From Hyperoodon ampullatus (Eukaryota; Chordata; Mammalia; Artiodactyla; Ziphiidae): a DNA stretch of 64,000 nt. The position numbers and the translations under genes are program-made. The stretch spans positions 620,001 through 684,000 of the forward strand of contig CATKHW010000286.1 of assembly GCA_949752795.1 (NCBI GenBank), in the 5' to 3' direction. Of the stretch, positions 37,921 to 50,411 are shown one piece after another. The notes below the pieces were generated by a model, which worked only from the letters and a program-made list of their open reading frames with translations, was not told the DNA's origin and ran no database searches. Position 1 is the stretch's first letter, and each line of letters opens with the position of its first letter.

Positions 37921-38237
37921 ATTGGAAACATGTGCGAACCAGGAGGTTAAAGGGGCTGTCTCTCCAAGTTGGGAGATTGATAGTAAAGCAGATGGAAAGT
38001 CAAACCGGAGCACCAGGAGAGGGACTATTCGTTGAGTTTTAGAAACCTTTCGTATTCACAGTGTGTCCGTTCTCTAGGTTTCCCGTACATGTTATAACTG
38101 TAGTAATATTCCCATCAACCTGGAGAGTTGGGACCCATGGAATGGATGCCATGCATTATTGCTTTAAAGGGTCTGCATTTGCTCACCCAATCTCACCAAT
38201 CCACTCAGTCCCAAGTGTCCAGCCTTATGCCACATCC

Positions 38238-39975
38238 AGCTGTCGTTGTAGATAGGGTCATTCCAGGTTTCATCAGAGACCCTGAAGGAATTGTAAATAA
38301 TTTCCCAGTTTTTTTGTTTTGTTTTTGAAATTCCTTCTTATAGTGGGTTTGAGCTGATTCTCGCTGCCATGTTTATGCCAGTCTAGACACACTTGATTCC
38401 CTTACGGTGACATATCAATACATAGGATTTAAGAATCTTACTAGTCAGGTATATTCCTCTGCGGGAAATATGGGGTTTTGAGTCCCTTTCACTGAGAAAG
38501 GTGTAGGTCTTGTCTATTCCATAGTTGGTTTTTGGAACGGTACGTGTGCTTATATCAAACTCTGGTTTTATGCATCACCCCACCTCTCCTTCCCCCTTAA
38601 ACAGGCATAAGAGTGTTTTCTAAATGTGAGACACTGTTCTCTTTCCTAACTCAGTTCAAGTGTAGCCATGTTTACAGGATCTTCATAAGTGACATCTTAT
38701 GATAAGTTTCTTTTTCTGTGTGACTTATTTCACTTAGAATCATCGTACCTGAATCCACCCATTTTGCTGCTACTGGTCTTATGACATTGATTTCATGGCT
38801 GAGGTATATTCAATCGTACGTAAGTACCACAATTTTTTGAACCATTTTTATATTTCCTGGGATATTTAAGGTGTACCCAAGTTGAGGTCCTTGTAAGCAG
38901 TGCAGCCCTAAATTTTGGGGTGGCTCTGTCTTATTGATTTTCAGTTTTCCCATGGTATATTCCCTAGACTGGAAGTGCCCTTGGCTCTGTAGCTCTGTTC
39001 TTTACTTGTTTTAGGGAATACAATGTACTCCTCCAGAGGGGCAGTTGGCAATTTACATCCCGCCCATCAGCATAACATGGCTCCCTGCTCTCCAGTGCCT
39101 GTCTTGCCTTTCTGCTTTTTACACACTTTGTGGATGTCCCTTTTGACCGGTGGGAAGTGATACTTCTTTGTAGTGCAGATTTGCATTGCCCGCTTGCTTG
39201 CTTGGCCAAAAAGGGCGTATGCGTTTTCTCCTGAATATATTCAGGAGAAAACGCATACGCCCTTTTTGGCCAAGTGCATCATTGTCGAAGTTGGGCCCCT
39301 CTTCCTGTGCTTTAAAGGCGATTCCAACGTACCTCTTGAAATCTGTTTCCTGCTATTCTGCCTCGCTTTCAAGTCCGCCTCGTTGCCTTCCCTCAACAGA
39401 TTTTTGGACGATAGTTGTCCTTTATTACTCGGCCAGTTTGTGAATTGCTCTGCCCCTGAACTCCATTTTTCAACTCGTTTTTGGTGAGCTGACCGCAAGT
39501 CAAAATTTTGTTTCAGGACCTATACTGGTTCCCGGTTGGTGGCTGAGACTTTGGTTAATTCTTCTTCCTGCTGGGAAATTACAGTGATATGTGCCCGTCC
39601 AAATGCCTAACAGCTACTCTCTGATTGGCTCTCCCTCTTCCCTTTCATCCTCTGCCAAATTGGCAACCTGTGCGAACCAGGAGGTTAAAGGGGCTGTCTC
39701 TCCAAGTTGGGAGGATGATAGTAAAGCAGGTGTAAAGTCAAACCGGAGCACCAGGAGAGGGACTATTCGTTGAGTTTTAGAAACCTTTCGTATTCACAGT
39801 GTGTCCGTTCTCTAGGTTTCCCGTACATGTTATAACTGTAGTAATATTCCCTTCAACCTGGAGAGTTGGGACCCATGGAATGGGTGCCATGCATTATTGC
39901 TTTAAACGGTCTACATTTGCTCACCCAATCTCACCAATCCTCTCAGTCCCAAGTGTCCAGCCTTATGCCATATCC
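38238..39975 (+). repeat. Satellite monomer 23
   Basis: 1,738 bases; L1 part 38309-39200; B allele. Shares gtgacatcttatg (near 38689) with monomer 20 and the gaggatgatagtaaagcagg variant with monomer 19. Confidence 0.97.
39201..39274. repeat. Palindrome, monomer 23 (perfect)
   Basis: All 37 pairs match. Confidence 0.97.
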
Positions 39976-41714
39976 AGCTGTCATTGTAGATAGGGTCATT
40001 CCAGGTTTCATCAGAGACCCTGAAGGAATTGTAAAGAATTTCCCAGTTTTTTTGTTTTGTTTTTGAAATTCCTTTTTATAGTGGGTTTGAGCTGATTCTC
40101 GCTGCCATGTTTATGCCAGTCTAGACACACTTGATTCCCTTACGGAGAAATATCAATACATAGGTTTTAAGATTCTTACTAGTCAGATATATTCCTCTGC
40201 GGGAAATATGGGGTTTTGAGTCCCTTTCACTGAGGAAGGTGTAGATCTTGTCTATTCCATAGTTTGTTTTTGGAACAGTACCTGTGCTTATATCAAACTG
40301 TGGTTTTATGCATCACCCCACCTCTCCTTCCCCCTTAAGCAGGCATCAGAGTGTTTCCTAAATGTGAGACACTGTTCTCTTTCCTAACTCATTTCAAGTG
40401 TAGCCATGTTTACAGGATCTTTATAAGTGATATCTTATGATAAGTTTCTTTTTCTGTGTGACTTATTTCACTTAGAATCATCGTACCTGAATCCACCCAT
40501 TTTGCTGCTACTGGTCTTATCACATTGATTTCATGGCTGAGGGATATTCCATCGTACGTAAGTTCCACAATTTTTTGAACCATTTTTATATATCCTGGGG
40601 TATTTAAGGTGTACCCAAGTTGAGGTCCTTGTAAGCAGTGCAGCCCTAAATTTTGGGGTGGCTCTGTCTTATTGATTTTCAGTTTTCCCAAGGTATATTC
40701 CCTAGACTGGAAGTGCCCTTGGCTCTGTAGCTCTGTTCTTTACTTGTTTTAGGGAACACAATGTACTCCTCCAGAGAGGCAGTTGGCAATTTACATCACG
40801 CCCATCAGCATAACAAGGCTCCCTGTTCTCCAGGGCCTGTCTTGCCTTTCTGGTTTTTACACATTTTGTGGATGTCCCTTTTGACCGGTGGGAAGTGATA
40901 CTTCTTTGTAGTGCAGATTTGCATTGCCCGCTTGCTTGCTTGGCCAAAAAGGGCGTATGCATTTTCTCCTGAATATATTCAGGAGAAAACGCATACGCCC
41001 TTTTTGGCCAAGTGCATCATTGTCGAAGTTGTGCCCCTCTTCCTGTGCTTTAAAGGCGATTCCAACGTACCTCTTGAAATCTGTTTCCTGCTATTCTGCC
41101 TCGCTTTCAAGTCAGCCTCGTTGCCTTCCCTCAACAGATTTTTGGACAATAGTTGTCCTTTATTACTCGGCCAGTTTGTGAATTGCTGTGCCCCTGAGCT
41201 CCATTTGTCAACTCGCTTTTGGTGAGCTGACCGCAAGTCCAAAATTTTGGTTCAGGACCTATACTGCTTCCCTGTGGGTGGCTGAGACTTCGGTTAATTC
41301 TTCTTCCTGCTGCGAGATTACAGTGATATGTGCCCGTCCATATGCCTAAGAGCTACTCTCTCATACGTTCTCCCTCTTCCCTTTCATACTCTGCCTAATT
41401 GGCAACCTGTGCGAATCAGGAGGTTAAAGGGGCTGTCTCTCCAATTTGGGAGGTTGATAGTAAAGCAGATGTAAAGTTAAACCGGAGCACCAGGAGAGGG
41501 ACTATTCGTTGAGTTTTAGAAAGCTTTCGTATTCACAGTGTGTCCGTTCTCTAGGTTTCCCGTAAATGTTATAGCTGTAGTAATATTCCCTTCAACCTGG
41601 AGAGTTGGGACCCATGGAATGGGTGCCAGGCATTTGTGCTTTAAAGGGTCTGCATTTGCTCACCCAATCTCACCAATCCTCTCAGTCCCAAGTGTCCCTC
41701 CTTATGCCACATCC
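39976..41714 (+). repeat. Satellite monomer 24
   Basis: 1,739 bases; L1 part 40047-40938; A allele. cttatcacattg, gtaagttccac and ttatatatcctgg (40514-40600) are shared as a set with monomer 26. A cluster of changes lies at 41340-41400 (catacgttctcc, catactctgcctaattgg). Confidence 0.97.
40939..41012. repeat. Palindrome, monomer 24
   Basis: One left-arm CpG transition (atgcatttt). Confidence 0.97.
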
Positions 41715-43453
41715 AGCTGTCGTTGTAGATAGGGTCATTCCAGGTTTCATCAGAGACCCTGAAGGAATTGTAAAGAATTTCCCAGATTTTTTGTTCTGTT
41801 TTTGAAATTCCTTTTTATAGTGGGTTTGAGCTGATTCTCGCTGCCATATTTATACCAGTCTAGACACACTTGATTCCCTTACGGAGACATATCAATACAT
41901 AGGTTTTATGATTCTTACTAGTCAGATATATTCCTCTGCGGGAAATATGGGGTTTGGAGTCCCTTTCACTGAGGAAGGTGTAGGTCTTGTCTATTCCATA
42001 GTTGGTTTTTGGAACGATACCTGTGCTTATATCAAACTCTGGTTTTATGCATCACCCCACCTCTCCTTCCCCCTTAAGCAGGCATAAGAGTGTTTTCTAA
42101 ATATGAGACACTGTTCTCTTTCCTAACTCAGTTCAAGTGTAGCCATGTTTATAGGATCTTCATAAGTGATATCTTATGATAAGTTTCTTTTTCTGTGTGA
42201 CTTATTTCACTTAGAATCATCGTACCTGAATCCACCCATTTTGCTGCTACTGGTCTTATGACATTGATTTCATGGCTGAGGGATGTTCCATCGTACGTAA
42301 GTACCGAAATTTTTTGAACCATTTTTATATTTCCTGGGATACTTAAGGTGTATCCAAGTTGAGGTCCTTGTAAGCAGTGCAGCCCTAAATTTTGGGGTGG
42401 CTCTGTCTTATTGATTTTCAGTCTTCCCAAGGTATATTCCCTAGACTGGAAGTGCCCTTGGCTCTGTAGCTCTGTTGTTTACTTGTTTTAGGGAACACAA
42501 TGCACTCCTCCAGAGAGGCATTTGGCAATTTACATCCCGCCCATCAGCATAACAAGGCTCCCTGTTCTCCAGGGCCTGTCTTGCCTTTCTGGTTTTTACA
42601 CATTTTGTGGATGTCCCTTTTGACCGGTGGGAAGTGATACTTCTTTGTAGTGCAGATTTGCATTGCCCGCTTGCTTGCTTGGCCAAAAAGGAAGTATGTG
42701 TTTTCTCCTGAATATATTCAGGAGAAAACGCATACGCCCTTTTTGGCCAAGTGCATCATTGTCGAAGTTGTGCCCCTCTTCCTGTGCTTTAAATGTGATT
42801 CCAATGTACCTCTTGAAATCTGTTTCCTGCTATTCTGTCTCGCTTTCATGTGCGCCTCGTTGCCTTTCCTCAACAGACTTTTGGATGATAGGTGTCCTTT
42901 ATTACTCGGCCAGTTTGTGAATTGCTGTGCCCCTGAGCTCCATTTTTAAACTCGTTTTTGGTGAGCTGACCTCAAGTCCAAAATTTTGGTTCAAGACCTA
43001 TACTGGTTCCCGGTGGGTGGCTGTGACTTTGGTTAATTCTTCTTCCTGCCGGGACATTACAGTGATATGTGCCCGTCCAAATGCCTAACAGCTACTCTCT
43101 CATTGGTTCTCCCTCTTCCCTTTCTTTCTCTGCCAATTTGGCAACCTGTGCGAACCAGGAGGTTAAAGGGGCTGTCTCTCCAAGTTGGGAGATTGATAGT
43201 AAAGCAGATGGAAAGTCAAACCGGAGTACCAGGAGAGGGACTATTCGTTGAGTTTTAGAAACCTTTCGTATTCACAGTGTGTCCGTTCTCTAGGTTTCCC
43301 GTACATGTTATAACTGTAGTAATATTCCCTTCAACCTGGAGAGTTGGGACCCATGGAATGGGTGCCATGCATTATTGATTTAAAGGGTCTGCATTTGCTC
43401 ACCCAATCTCACCAATCCTCTCAGTCCCAAGTGTCCAGCCTTATGCCACATCA
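41715..43453 (+). repeat. Satellite monomer 25
   Basis: 1,739 bases; L1 part 41786-42677; B allele. Private: tttcatgtgcgcctcg near 42844 and actcgtttttggtgagctg preceded by ttttaaa near 42946. Confidence 0.97.
42678..42751. repeat. Palindrome, monomer 25
   Basis: Three left-arm mismatches (aaggaagtatgtg); right arm intact. Confidence 0.97.
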
Positions 43454-45190
43454 AGCTGTCGTTGTAGACAGGGTCATTCCAGGTTTCATCAGAGACCCTG
43501 AAGGAATTGTAAAGAATTTCCCAGTATTTTTGTTTTGTTTTTGAAATTCCTTTTTATAGTGGGTTTGAGCTGATTCTCGCTGCCATATTTATGCCAGTCT
43601 AGACACACTTGATTCCCTTACGGAGACATATCAATACATAGGTTTTAAGATTCTTACTAGTCAGATATATTCCTCTGCGGGAAATATGGGGTTATGAGTC
43701 CCTTTCACTGAGGAAGGTGTAGGTCTTGTCTATTCCATAGTTGGTTTTTGGAACGGTACCTGTGCTTATATCAAACTCTGGTTTTATGCATCACCCCACC
43801 TCTCCTTCGCCCTTAAGCAGGCATAAGAGTGCTTTCTAAATGTGAGACACTGTTCTCTTTCCTAACTCAGTTCAAGTGCAGCCATGTTTACAGGATCTTC
43901 ATAAGTGATATCTTATGATAAGTTTCTCTTTCTGTGTGACTTATTTCACTTAGAATCATCGTACCTGAATCCACCCATTTTGCTGCTACTGGTCTTATCA
44001 CTTTGATTTCATGGCTGAGGGATATTCCATCGTACGTAAGTTCCACAATTTTTTGAACCATTTTTATATATCCTTGGATATTTAAGGTGTACCCAAGTTG
44101 AGGTCCTTGTAAGCAGTGCAGCCCTAAATTTTGGGGTGGCTCTGTCTTATTGATTTTCAGTTTTCCCATGGTATATTCCCTAGACTGGAAGTGCCCTTGG
44201 CTCTGTAGCTCTGTTCTTTACTTGTTTTAGGGAACACAGTGTACTCCTCCAGAGAGGCAGTTGGCAATTTACATCCCGCCCATCAGCATAACTAGGCTCC
44301 CTGCTCTCCAGGGCCTGTCTTGCCTTTCTGGTTTTTACATATTTTGTGGATGTCCCTTTTGACCGGTGGGAAGTGATACTTCTTTGTAGTGCAGATTTGC
44401 ATTGCCCGCTTGCTTGCTTGGCCAAAAAGGGCGTATGCGTTTTCTCCTGAATATTCAGGAGAAAACGCATACGCCCTTTTTGGCCAAGTGCATCATTGTC
44501 GAAGTTTTGGCCCTCTTCCTGTGCTTTAAAGGCGATTCCAACGTACCTCTTGAAATCTGTTTCCTGCTATTCTGCCTCGCTTTCAATTCCGCCTCGTTGC
44601 CTTCCCTCAACAGATTTTTGGACGATAGTTGTCCTTTATTACTCGGCCAGTTTGTGAATTGCTGTGCCCCTGAGCTCCATTTGTCAACTCGTTTTTGGTG
44701 AGCTGACCGCAAGTCCAAAATTTTGGTTCAGGACCTATTCTGGTTCCTGGTGGGTGGCTGAGACTTTGGTTAATTCTTCTTCCTGCCGGGAAGTTAGAGT
44801 GATATGTGCCCGTCCAAATGCCTAACAGCTACTCTCTCATTGGTTAGCACTCTTCCCTTTCATCCTCTGCCAAATTGGAAACCTGTGCGAACCAGGAGGT
44901 TAAAGGGGCTGTCTCTCCAAGTTGGGAGATTGATAGTAAAGCAGATGGAAAGTCAAACTGGAGCACCAGGAGAGGGACTATTCGTTGAGTTTTAGAAACC
45001 TTTCGTATTCACAGTGTGTCCGTTCTCTAGGTTTCCCGTACATGTTATAACTGTAGTAATATTGCCTTCAACCTGGAGAGTTGGGACCCATGGAATGGGT
45101 TCCATGCATTATTGCTTTAAAGGGTCTGCATTTGCTCACCCAATCTCAGCAATCCTCTCTGTCCCAAGTGTCCAGCCTTATGCCACATCC
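43454..45190 (+). repeat. Satellite monomer 26
   Basis: 1,737 bases; L1 part 43525-44416; B allele. Shares its ORF2-part variants with monomer 24. The clustered change ggttagcactcttcc is at 44842-44856. Its palindrome has lost two central bases. Confidence 0.97.
44417..44488. repeat. Palindrome, monomer 26 (perfect, 72 bp)
   Basis: The centre at 44449-44456 reads gaatattc instead of gaatatattc. The two-base loss is symmetric, so the palindrome remains perfect with 36-base arms. Confidence 0.97.
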
Positions 45191-46153
45191 AGCTGTCGTT
45201 GTAGATAGGGTCATTCCAGGTTTCATCAGAGACCCTGAAGGAATTGTAAAGAATTTCCCAGTTTTTTTGTTTTGTTTTGGAAATTCCTTTTTATAGTGGG
45301 TTTGAGCTGATTCTTGCTGCCATGCTTATGCCAGTGTAGACACACTTGATTCCCTTACGGAGACATATCAATCCATAGGTTTTAAGATTCTTACTAGACA
45401 GATATATTCCTCTGCGAGAAATATGGGATTTTGAGTCCCTTTCACTGAGGAAGGTGTAGGTCTTGTCTATTCCATAGTTGGTTTTTGGAACGGTACCTGT
45501 GCTTATATCAAACTCTGGTTTTATGCATCACCCCACCTCTCCTTCCCCCTTAAGCAGGCATAAGAGTGTTTTCTAAATGTGAGACACTGTTCTCTTTCCT
45601 AACTCAGTTCAAGTGTAGCCATGTATACAGGATCTTCATAAGTGATATCTTATGATAAGTTTCTTTTTCTGTGTGACTTATTTCACTTAGAATCATCGTA
45701 CCTGAATCCACCCATTTTGCTGCTACTGGTCTTATCACTTTGATTTCATGGCTGAGGGATATTCCATCGTACGTAAGTACCACAAGTTTTTGAACCATTT
45801 TTATATTTCCTGGGATATTTAAGGTGTACCCAAGTTGAGGTCCTTGTAAGCAGTGCAGCCTTAAATTTTGGGGTGGCTCTGTCTTATTGATTTTCAGTTT
45901 TCCCAAGGTATATTGCCTAGACTGGAAGTGCCCTTGACTCTGTAGCTCTGTTCTTTACTTGTTTTAGGGAACACAATGTACTCCTCCAGGGAGGCAGTTG
46001 GCAATTTACATCCCACCCATCAGCATAACAAGGCTCCATCTTCTCCAGGGCCTGTCTTGCCTTTCTGGTTTTTACACATTTTGTGGATGTCCCTTTTGAC
46101 CGGTGGGAAGTGATACTTCTTTGTAGTGCAGATTTGCATTGCCCACTTGCTTG

Positions 46154-46227
46154 CTTGGCCAAAAAGGGCGTATGCGTTTTCTCCTGAATATATTCAGGAG
46201 AAAACGCATACGCCCTTTTTGGCCAAG
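46154..46227. repeat. Palindrome, monomer 27 (perfect)
   Basis: All 37 pairs match. Confidence 0.97.
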
Positions 46228-46379
46228 TGCATCATTGTGGAAGTAGTGCCCCTCTTCCTGTGCTTTAAAGGCGATTCCAACGTACCTCTTGAAATCTGTT
46301 TCCGGCTATTCTGCCTCGCTTTCAAGTCCGCCTCGTTGCCTTCCCTCAACAGATTTTTGGACGATATTTGTCCTTTATT

Positions 46380-46383
46380 TATA
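46380..46383. other. 4-bp insertion (tata) in monomer 27
   Basis: The usual tcctttattactcgg reads tcctttatttataactcgg. This makes monomer 27 the longest at 1,743 bases. It probably arose by slippage in the T/A-rich run. Confidence 0.85.
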
Positions 46384-46933
46384 ACTCGGCCAATTTGTGA
46401 ATTGCTGTGCCCCTGAGCTCCATTTTTCAACTCGTTTTTGGTGAGCTGACCGCAAGTCCAAAATTTTGGTTCAGCACCTATGCTGGTTCCCGGTGGGGGG
46501 CTGAGACTTTGGTTAATTCTTCTTCCTGCCGTGTAGTTAGAGTGATATGTGCCCGTTCATATGCCTAACAGCTACTCTCTCATTGGTTCTCACTCTTCCC
46601 TTTCATCCTCTGCCAAATTGGAAACCTGTGTGAACCAGGAGGTTAAAGGGGATGTCTCTCCAAGTTGGGAGATTGATAGTAAAGCAGATGGAAAGTCAAA
46701 TCGGAGCACCAGATGAGGGACTATTCGTTGAGTTTTAGAAACCTTTCGTATTCACAGTGTGTCCGTTCTCTAGGTTTCCAGTACATGTTATAGCTGTAGT
46801 AATATTCCCTTCAACCTGGAGAGTTGGGACCCATGGAATGGGTGACAGGCATTTGTGCTTTAAAGGGTCTGCATTTGCTCACCCAGTCTCACCAATCCTC
46901 TCAGTCCCAAGTGTCCAGCCTTATGCCACATCC

Positions 46934-48671
46934 AGCTGTCATTGTAGATAGGGTCATTCCAGGTTTCATCAGAGACCCTGAAGGAATTGTAAAGAATTTC
47001 CCAGTTTTTTTGTTTTGTTTTTGAAATTCCTTTTTATAGTGGGTTTGAGCTGATTCTCACTGCCATGTTTATGCCAGTCTAGACACACTTGATTCCCTTA
47101 CGGAGACATATCAATCCATAGGTTTTAAGATTCTTACTAGTCAGATATATTCCTCTGCGTGAAATATGGGGCTTTGAATACCTTTCACTGAGGAAGGTGT
47201 AGGTCTTGTCTATTCCATAGTTGGTTTTTGGAACGGTACCTGTGCTTATATCAAAGTCTGGTTTTATGCATCACCCCACCTCTCCTTCCCCCTTAAGCAG
47301 GCATAAGAGTGTTTTCTAAATGTGAGACACTGTTCTCTTTCCTATCTCAGTTCAAGTGTAGCCATGTTTACAGGATCTTCATAAGTGATATCTTATGATA
47401 AGTTTCTTTTTCTTGTGACTTATTTCACTTAGAATCATCGTACCTGAATCCACCCATTTTGCTGCTACTGGTCTTATGACATTGATTTCATGGCTGAGGG
47501 ATATTGCATCGTACGTAAGTACCACAATTTTTTGAACCAATTTTATATTTCCTGGGATATTTAAGGTGAACCCAAGTTGAGCTCCTTGTAAGCAGTGCAG
47601 CCCTAAATTTTGGAGTGGCTCTGTCTTATTGATTTTCAGTTTTCCCAAGGTATATTCCGTAGACTGCAAGTGCCGTTCGCTCTGTGGCTCTGTTCTTTAC
47701 TTGTTTTAGGGAACACAATGTACTCCTCCAGAGAGGCAGTTGCCAATTTACATCCCGCCCATCAGCATAACAAGGCTCCCTGTTCTCCAGGGCCTGTCTT
47801 GCCTTTCTGGTTTTTACACATTTTGTGGATGACCCTTTTGACGGGTGGGAAGTGATACTTCTTTGTAGTGAAGATTTGCATTGCCCGCTTTCTTGCGTGG
47901 CCAAAAAGGGCGTATGCGTTTTCTCCTGAATGTATTCAGGAGAAAACGCATACGCCCTTTTTGGCCAAGTGCATCATTGTCGAAGTTGTGCCCCTCTTCC
48001 TGTGCTTTAAAGGCGATTCCAACGTACCTCTTGAAATCTGTTTCCTGCTATTCTGCCTCGCTTTCAAGTCCGCCTCGTTGCCTTCCCTCAACAGATTTTG
48101 GGACGATAGTTGTCCTTTATTACTCAGCCAGTTTGTGAATTGCTGTGCCCCTGAGCTCCATTTTTCAACTCGTTTTAGGTGAGCTGACCGCAAGTCCAAA
48201 ATTTTGGTTCAGGACCTATACTGGTTCCCGGTGGGGGGCTGAGACTTTGGTTAATTCTTCTTCCTGCCGGGAAATTACAGTGATATGTGCCCGTCCAAAT
48301 GCCTAACAGCTACTCTCTCATTGGTTCTCCCTCTTCCCTTTCATCCTCTGCCAAATTGGCAACCTGTGCGAACCAGGAGGTTAAAGGGTCTGTCTCTCCA
48401 AGTTGGGAGGTTGATAGTAAAGCAGATGGAAAGTCAAACCGGAGCACCAGGAGAGGGACTATTCGTTGAGTTTTAGAAACCTTTCGTATTCACAGTGTGT
48501 CCGTTTAATAGGATTCCTGTACATGTTATAGCTGTAGTAATATTCCCTTCAACCTGGAGAGTTGGGACCCATGGAATGTGTGCCATGCATTATTGCTTTA
48601 AAGGGTCTGCATTTGCTCACCCAATCTCACCAATCCTCTCAGTCCCAAGTGTCCAGCCTTATGCCACATCC
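46934..48671 (+). repeat. Satellite monomer 28
   Basis: 1,738 bases; L1 part 47005-47895; B allele with the subtype gtgtgccatg. From here on every copy has B. Private: ttcttgtgac near 47410 and tccgttcgctctgtggc-like changes near 47670. Confidence 0.97.
47896..47969. repeat. Palindrome, monomer 28
   Basis: Outer-end mismatch (cgtggcc) and a change next to the centre (gaatgtattc). Confidence 0.97.
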
Positions 48672-50411
48672 AGCTGTCGTTGTAGATAGGGTCATTCCAG
48701 GTTTCATCAGAGACTCTGAAGGAATTGTAAAGAATTTCCCAATTTTTTTTGTTTTGTTTTTGAAATTCCTTTTTATAGTGGGTTTGAGCTGATTCTCGCT
48801 GCCATGTTTATGCCAGTCTAGACACACTTGATTCCCTTACGGAGACATATCAATACATAGTTTTTAAGATTCTTACTAGTCAGATATATTCCTCTGCGGG
48901 AAATATGGGGTTTTGAGTCCCTTTCACTGAGGAAGGTGTAGGTCTTGTGTATTCCATAGTTGGTTTTTGGAACGGTACCTGTGCTTATATCAAACTCTGG
49001 TTTTATGCATCACCCCACCTCTCTTTCCCCCTTAAGCAGGCATAAGAGTGTTTTCTAAATGTGAGGCACTGTTCTCTTTCCTAACTCAGTTCAAGTGTAG
49101 CCATGTTTACAGGATCTTCATAAGTGATATCTTATGATAAGTTTCATTTTCTGTTTGACTTATTTCACTTAGAATCATCGTACCTGAATCCACCCATTTT
49201 GCTGCTACTGGTCTTATGACATTGATTTCATGGCTGAGGGATATTCCATCGTACGTAAGTACCACAATTTTTTGAACCATTTTTATATTTCCTGGGATAT
49301 TTAAGGTGTACCCAAGTTGAGGTCCTTGTAAGCCGTGCAGCCCTAAATTTTGGGGTGGCTCTGTCTTATTGATCTTCAGTTTTTCCAAGGTATATTCCCT
49401 AGACTGGAAGTGCCCTTGGCTCTGTAGCTCTGTTGTTTACTTGTTTTAGGGAACACAATGCACTCCTCCAGGGAGGCAGTTGGCAATTTACATCCCGCCC
49501 ATCAGCATAACAAGGCTCCCTGTTCTCCAGGGCCTGTCTTGCCTTTCTGGTTTTTACACATTTTGTGGATGTCCCTTTTGACCGGTGGGAAGTGATACTT
49601 CTTTGTAGTGCAGATTTGCATTGCCCGCTTGCTTGCTTGGGCAAAAAGGGCATATACGTTTTCTCCTGAATATATTCAGGAGAAAACGCATACGCCCTTT
49701 TTGGCCAAGTGCATCATTGTCGAAGTTGTGCCCCTCTTCCTGTGCTTTAAAGGCGATTCCAACGTACCTCTTGAAATCTGTTTCCTGCTATTCTGCCTTG
49801 CTTTCAAGTCTGCCTCGTTGCCTTCCCTCAACAGATTTTTGGACGATAGTTGTCCTTTATTACTCGGCCAGTTTGTGTATTGCTGTGCCCCTGAGCTCCA
49901 TTTTTCAACTCGTTTTTGGTGAGCTGACCGCAAGTCCAAAATTTTGGTTCAGGACCTATAATGGTTCCCGGTGGGTGGCTGAGACTTTGGTTAATTCTTC
50001 TTCCTGCCGGGAAATTACAGTGATATGTGCCCGTCCAAATGCCTAACAGCTACTCTCTCATTGGTTCTCCCTCTTCCCTTTCATCCTCTGCCAAATTGGC
50101 AACCTGTGCGAACCAGGAGGTTAACGGGGCTGTCTCTCCAAGTTGGGATGTTGAGAGTAAAGCAGATGGAAAGTCAAACCGGAGCAGCAGGAGAGGGACT
50201 ATTCGTTGAGTTTTAGAAACCTTTCGAATTCACAGTGTGTCCGTTCTCTAGGTTTCCCATACATGTTATAGCTGTAGTAATATTCCCTTCAACCTGGAGA
50301 GTTGGGACGCATGGAATGTGTACCATGCATTATTGCTTTAAAGGGTCTGCATTTGCTCACCCAATCTCACCAATCCTCTCAGTCCCAAGTGTCCAGCCTT
50401 ATGCCACATCC
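48672..50411 (+). repeat. Satellite monomer 29
   Basis: 1,740 bases; L1 part 48743-49635; B, gtgtaccatg subtype. cccaattttttttg, acatagtttttaag, cttgtgtattcc and ctctttccccc (48737-49030) are shared with monomers 31 and 32. gggcaaaaagggcatata at 49640 and ttgagagtaaag near 50151 are shared with monomer 32. Confidence 0.97.
49636..49709. repeat. Palindrome, monomer 29
   Basis: Three left-arm mismatches (cttgggc, gggcatatacg); right arm intact. The left-arm haplotype is shared with monomer 32. Confidence 0.97.

Larger units (their letters stand above)
36501..38237 (+). repeat. Satellite monomer 22
   Basis: 1,737 bases; L1 part 36572-37462; B allele. Carries the block shared with monomer 20. 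Private: tttgacaagtggg near 37404 and cattttcgaagtagtgcc near 37541. Confidence 0.97.
45191..46933 (+). repeat. Satellite monomer 27
   Basis: 1,743 bases, the longest, because of the insertion at 46380-46383; L1 part 45262-46153; A allele, the last A copy in the window. cttatcactttg near 45730 is shared with monomer 26. Confidence 0.97.
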
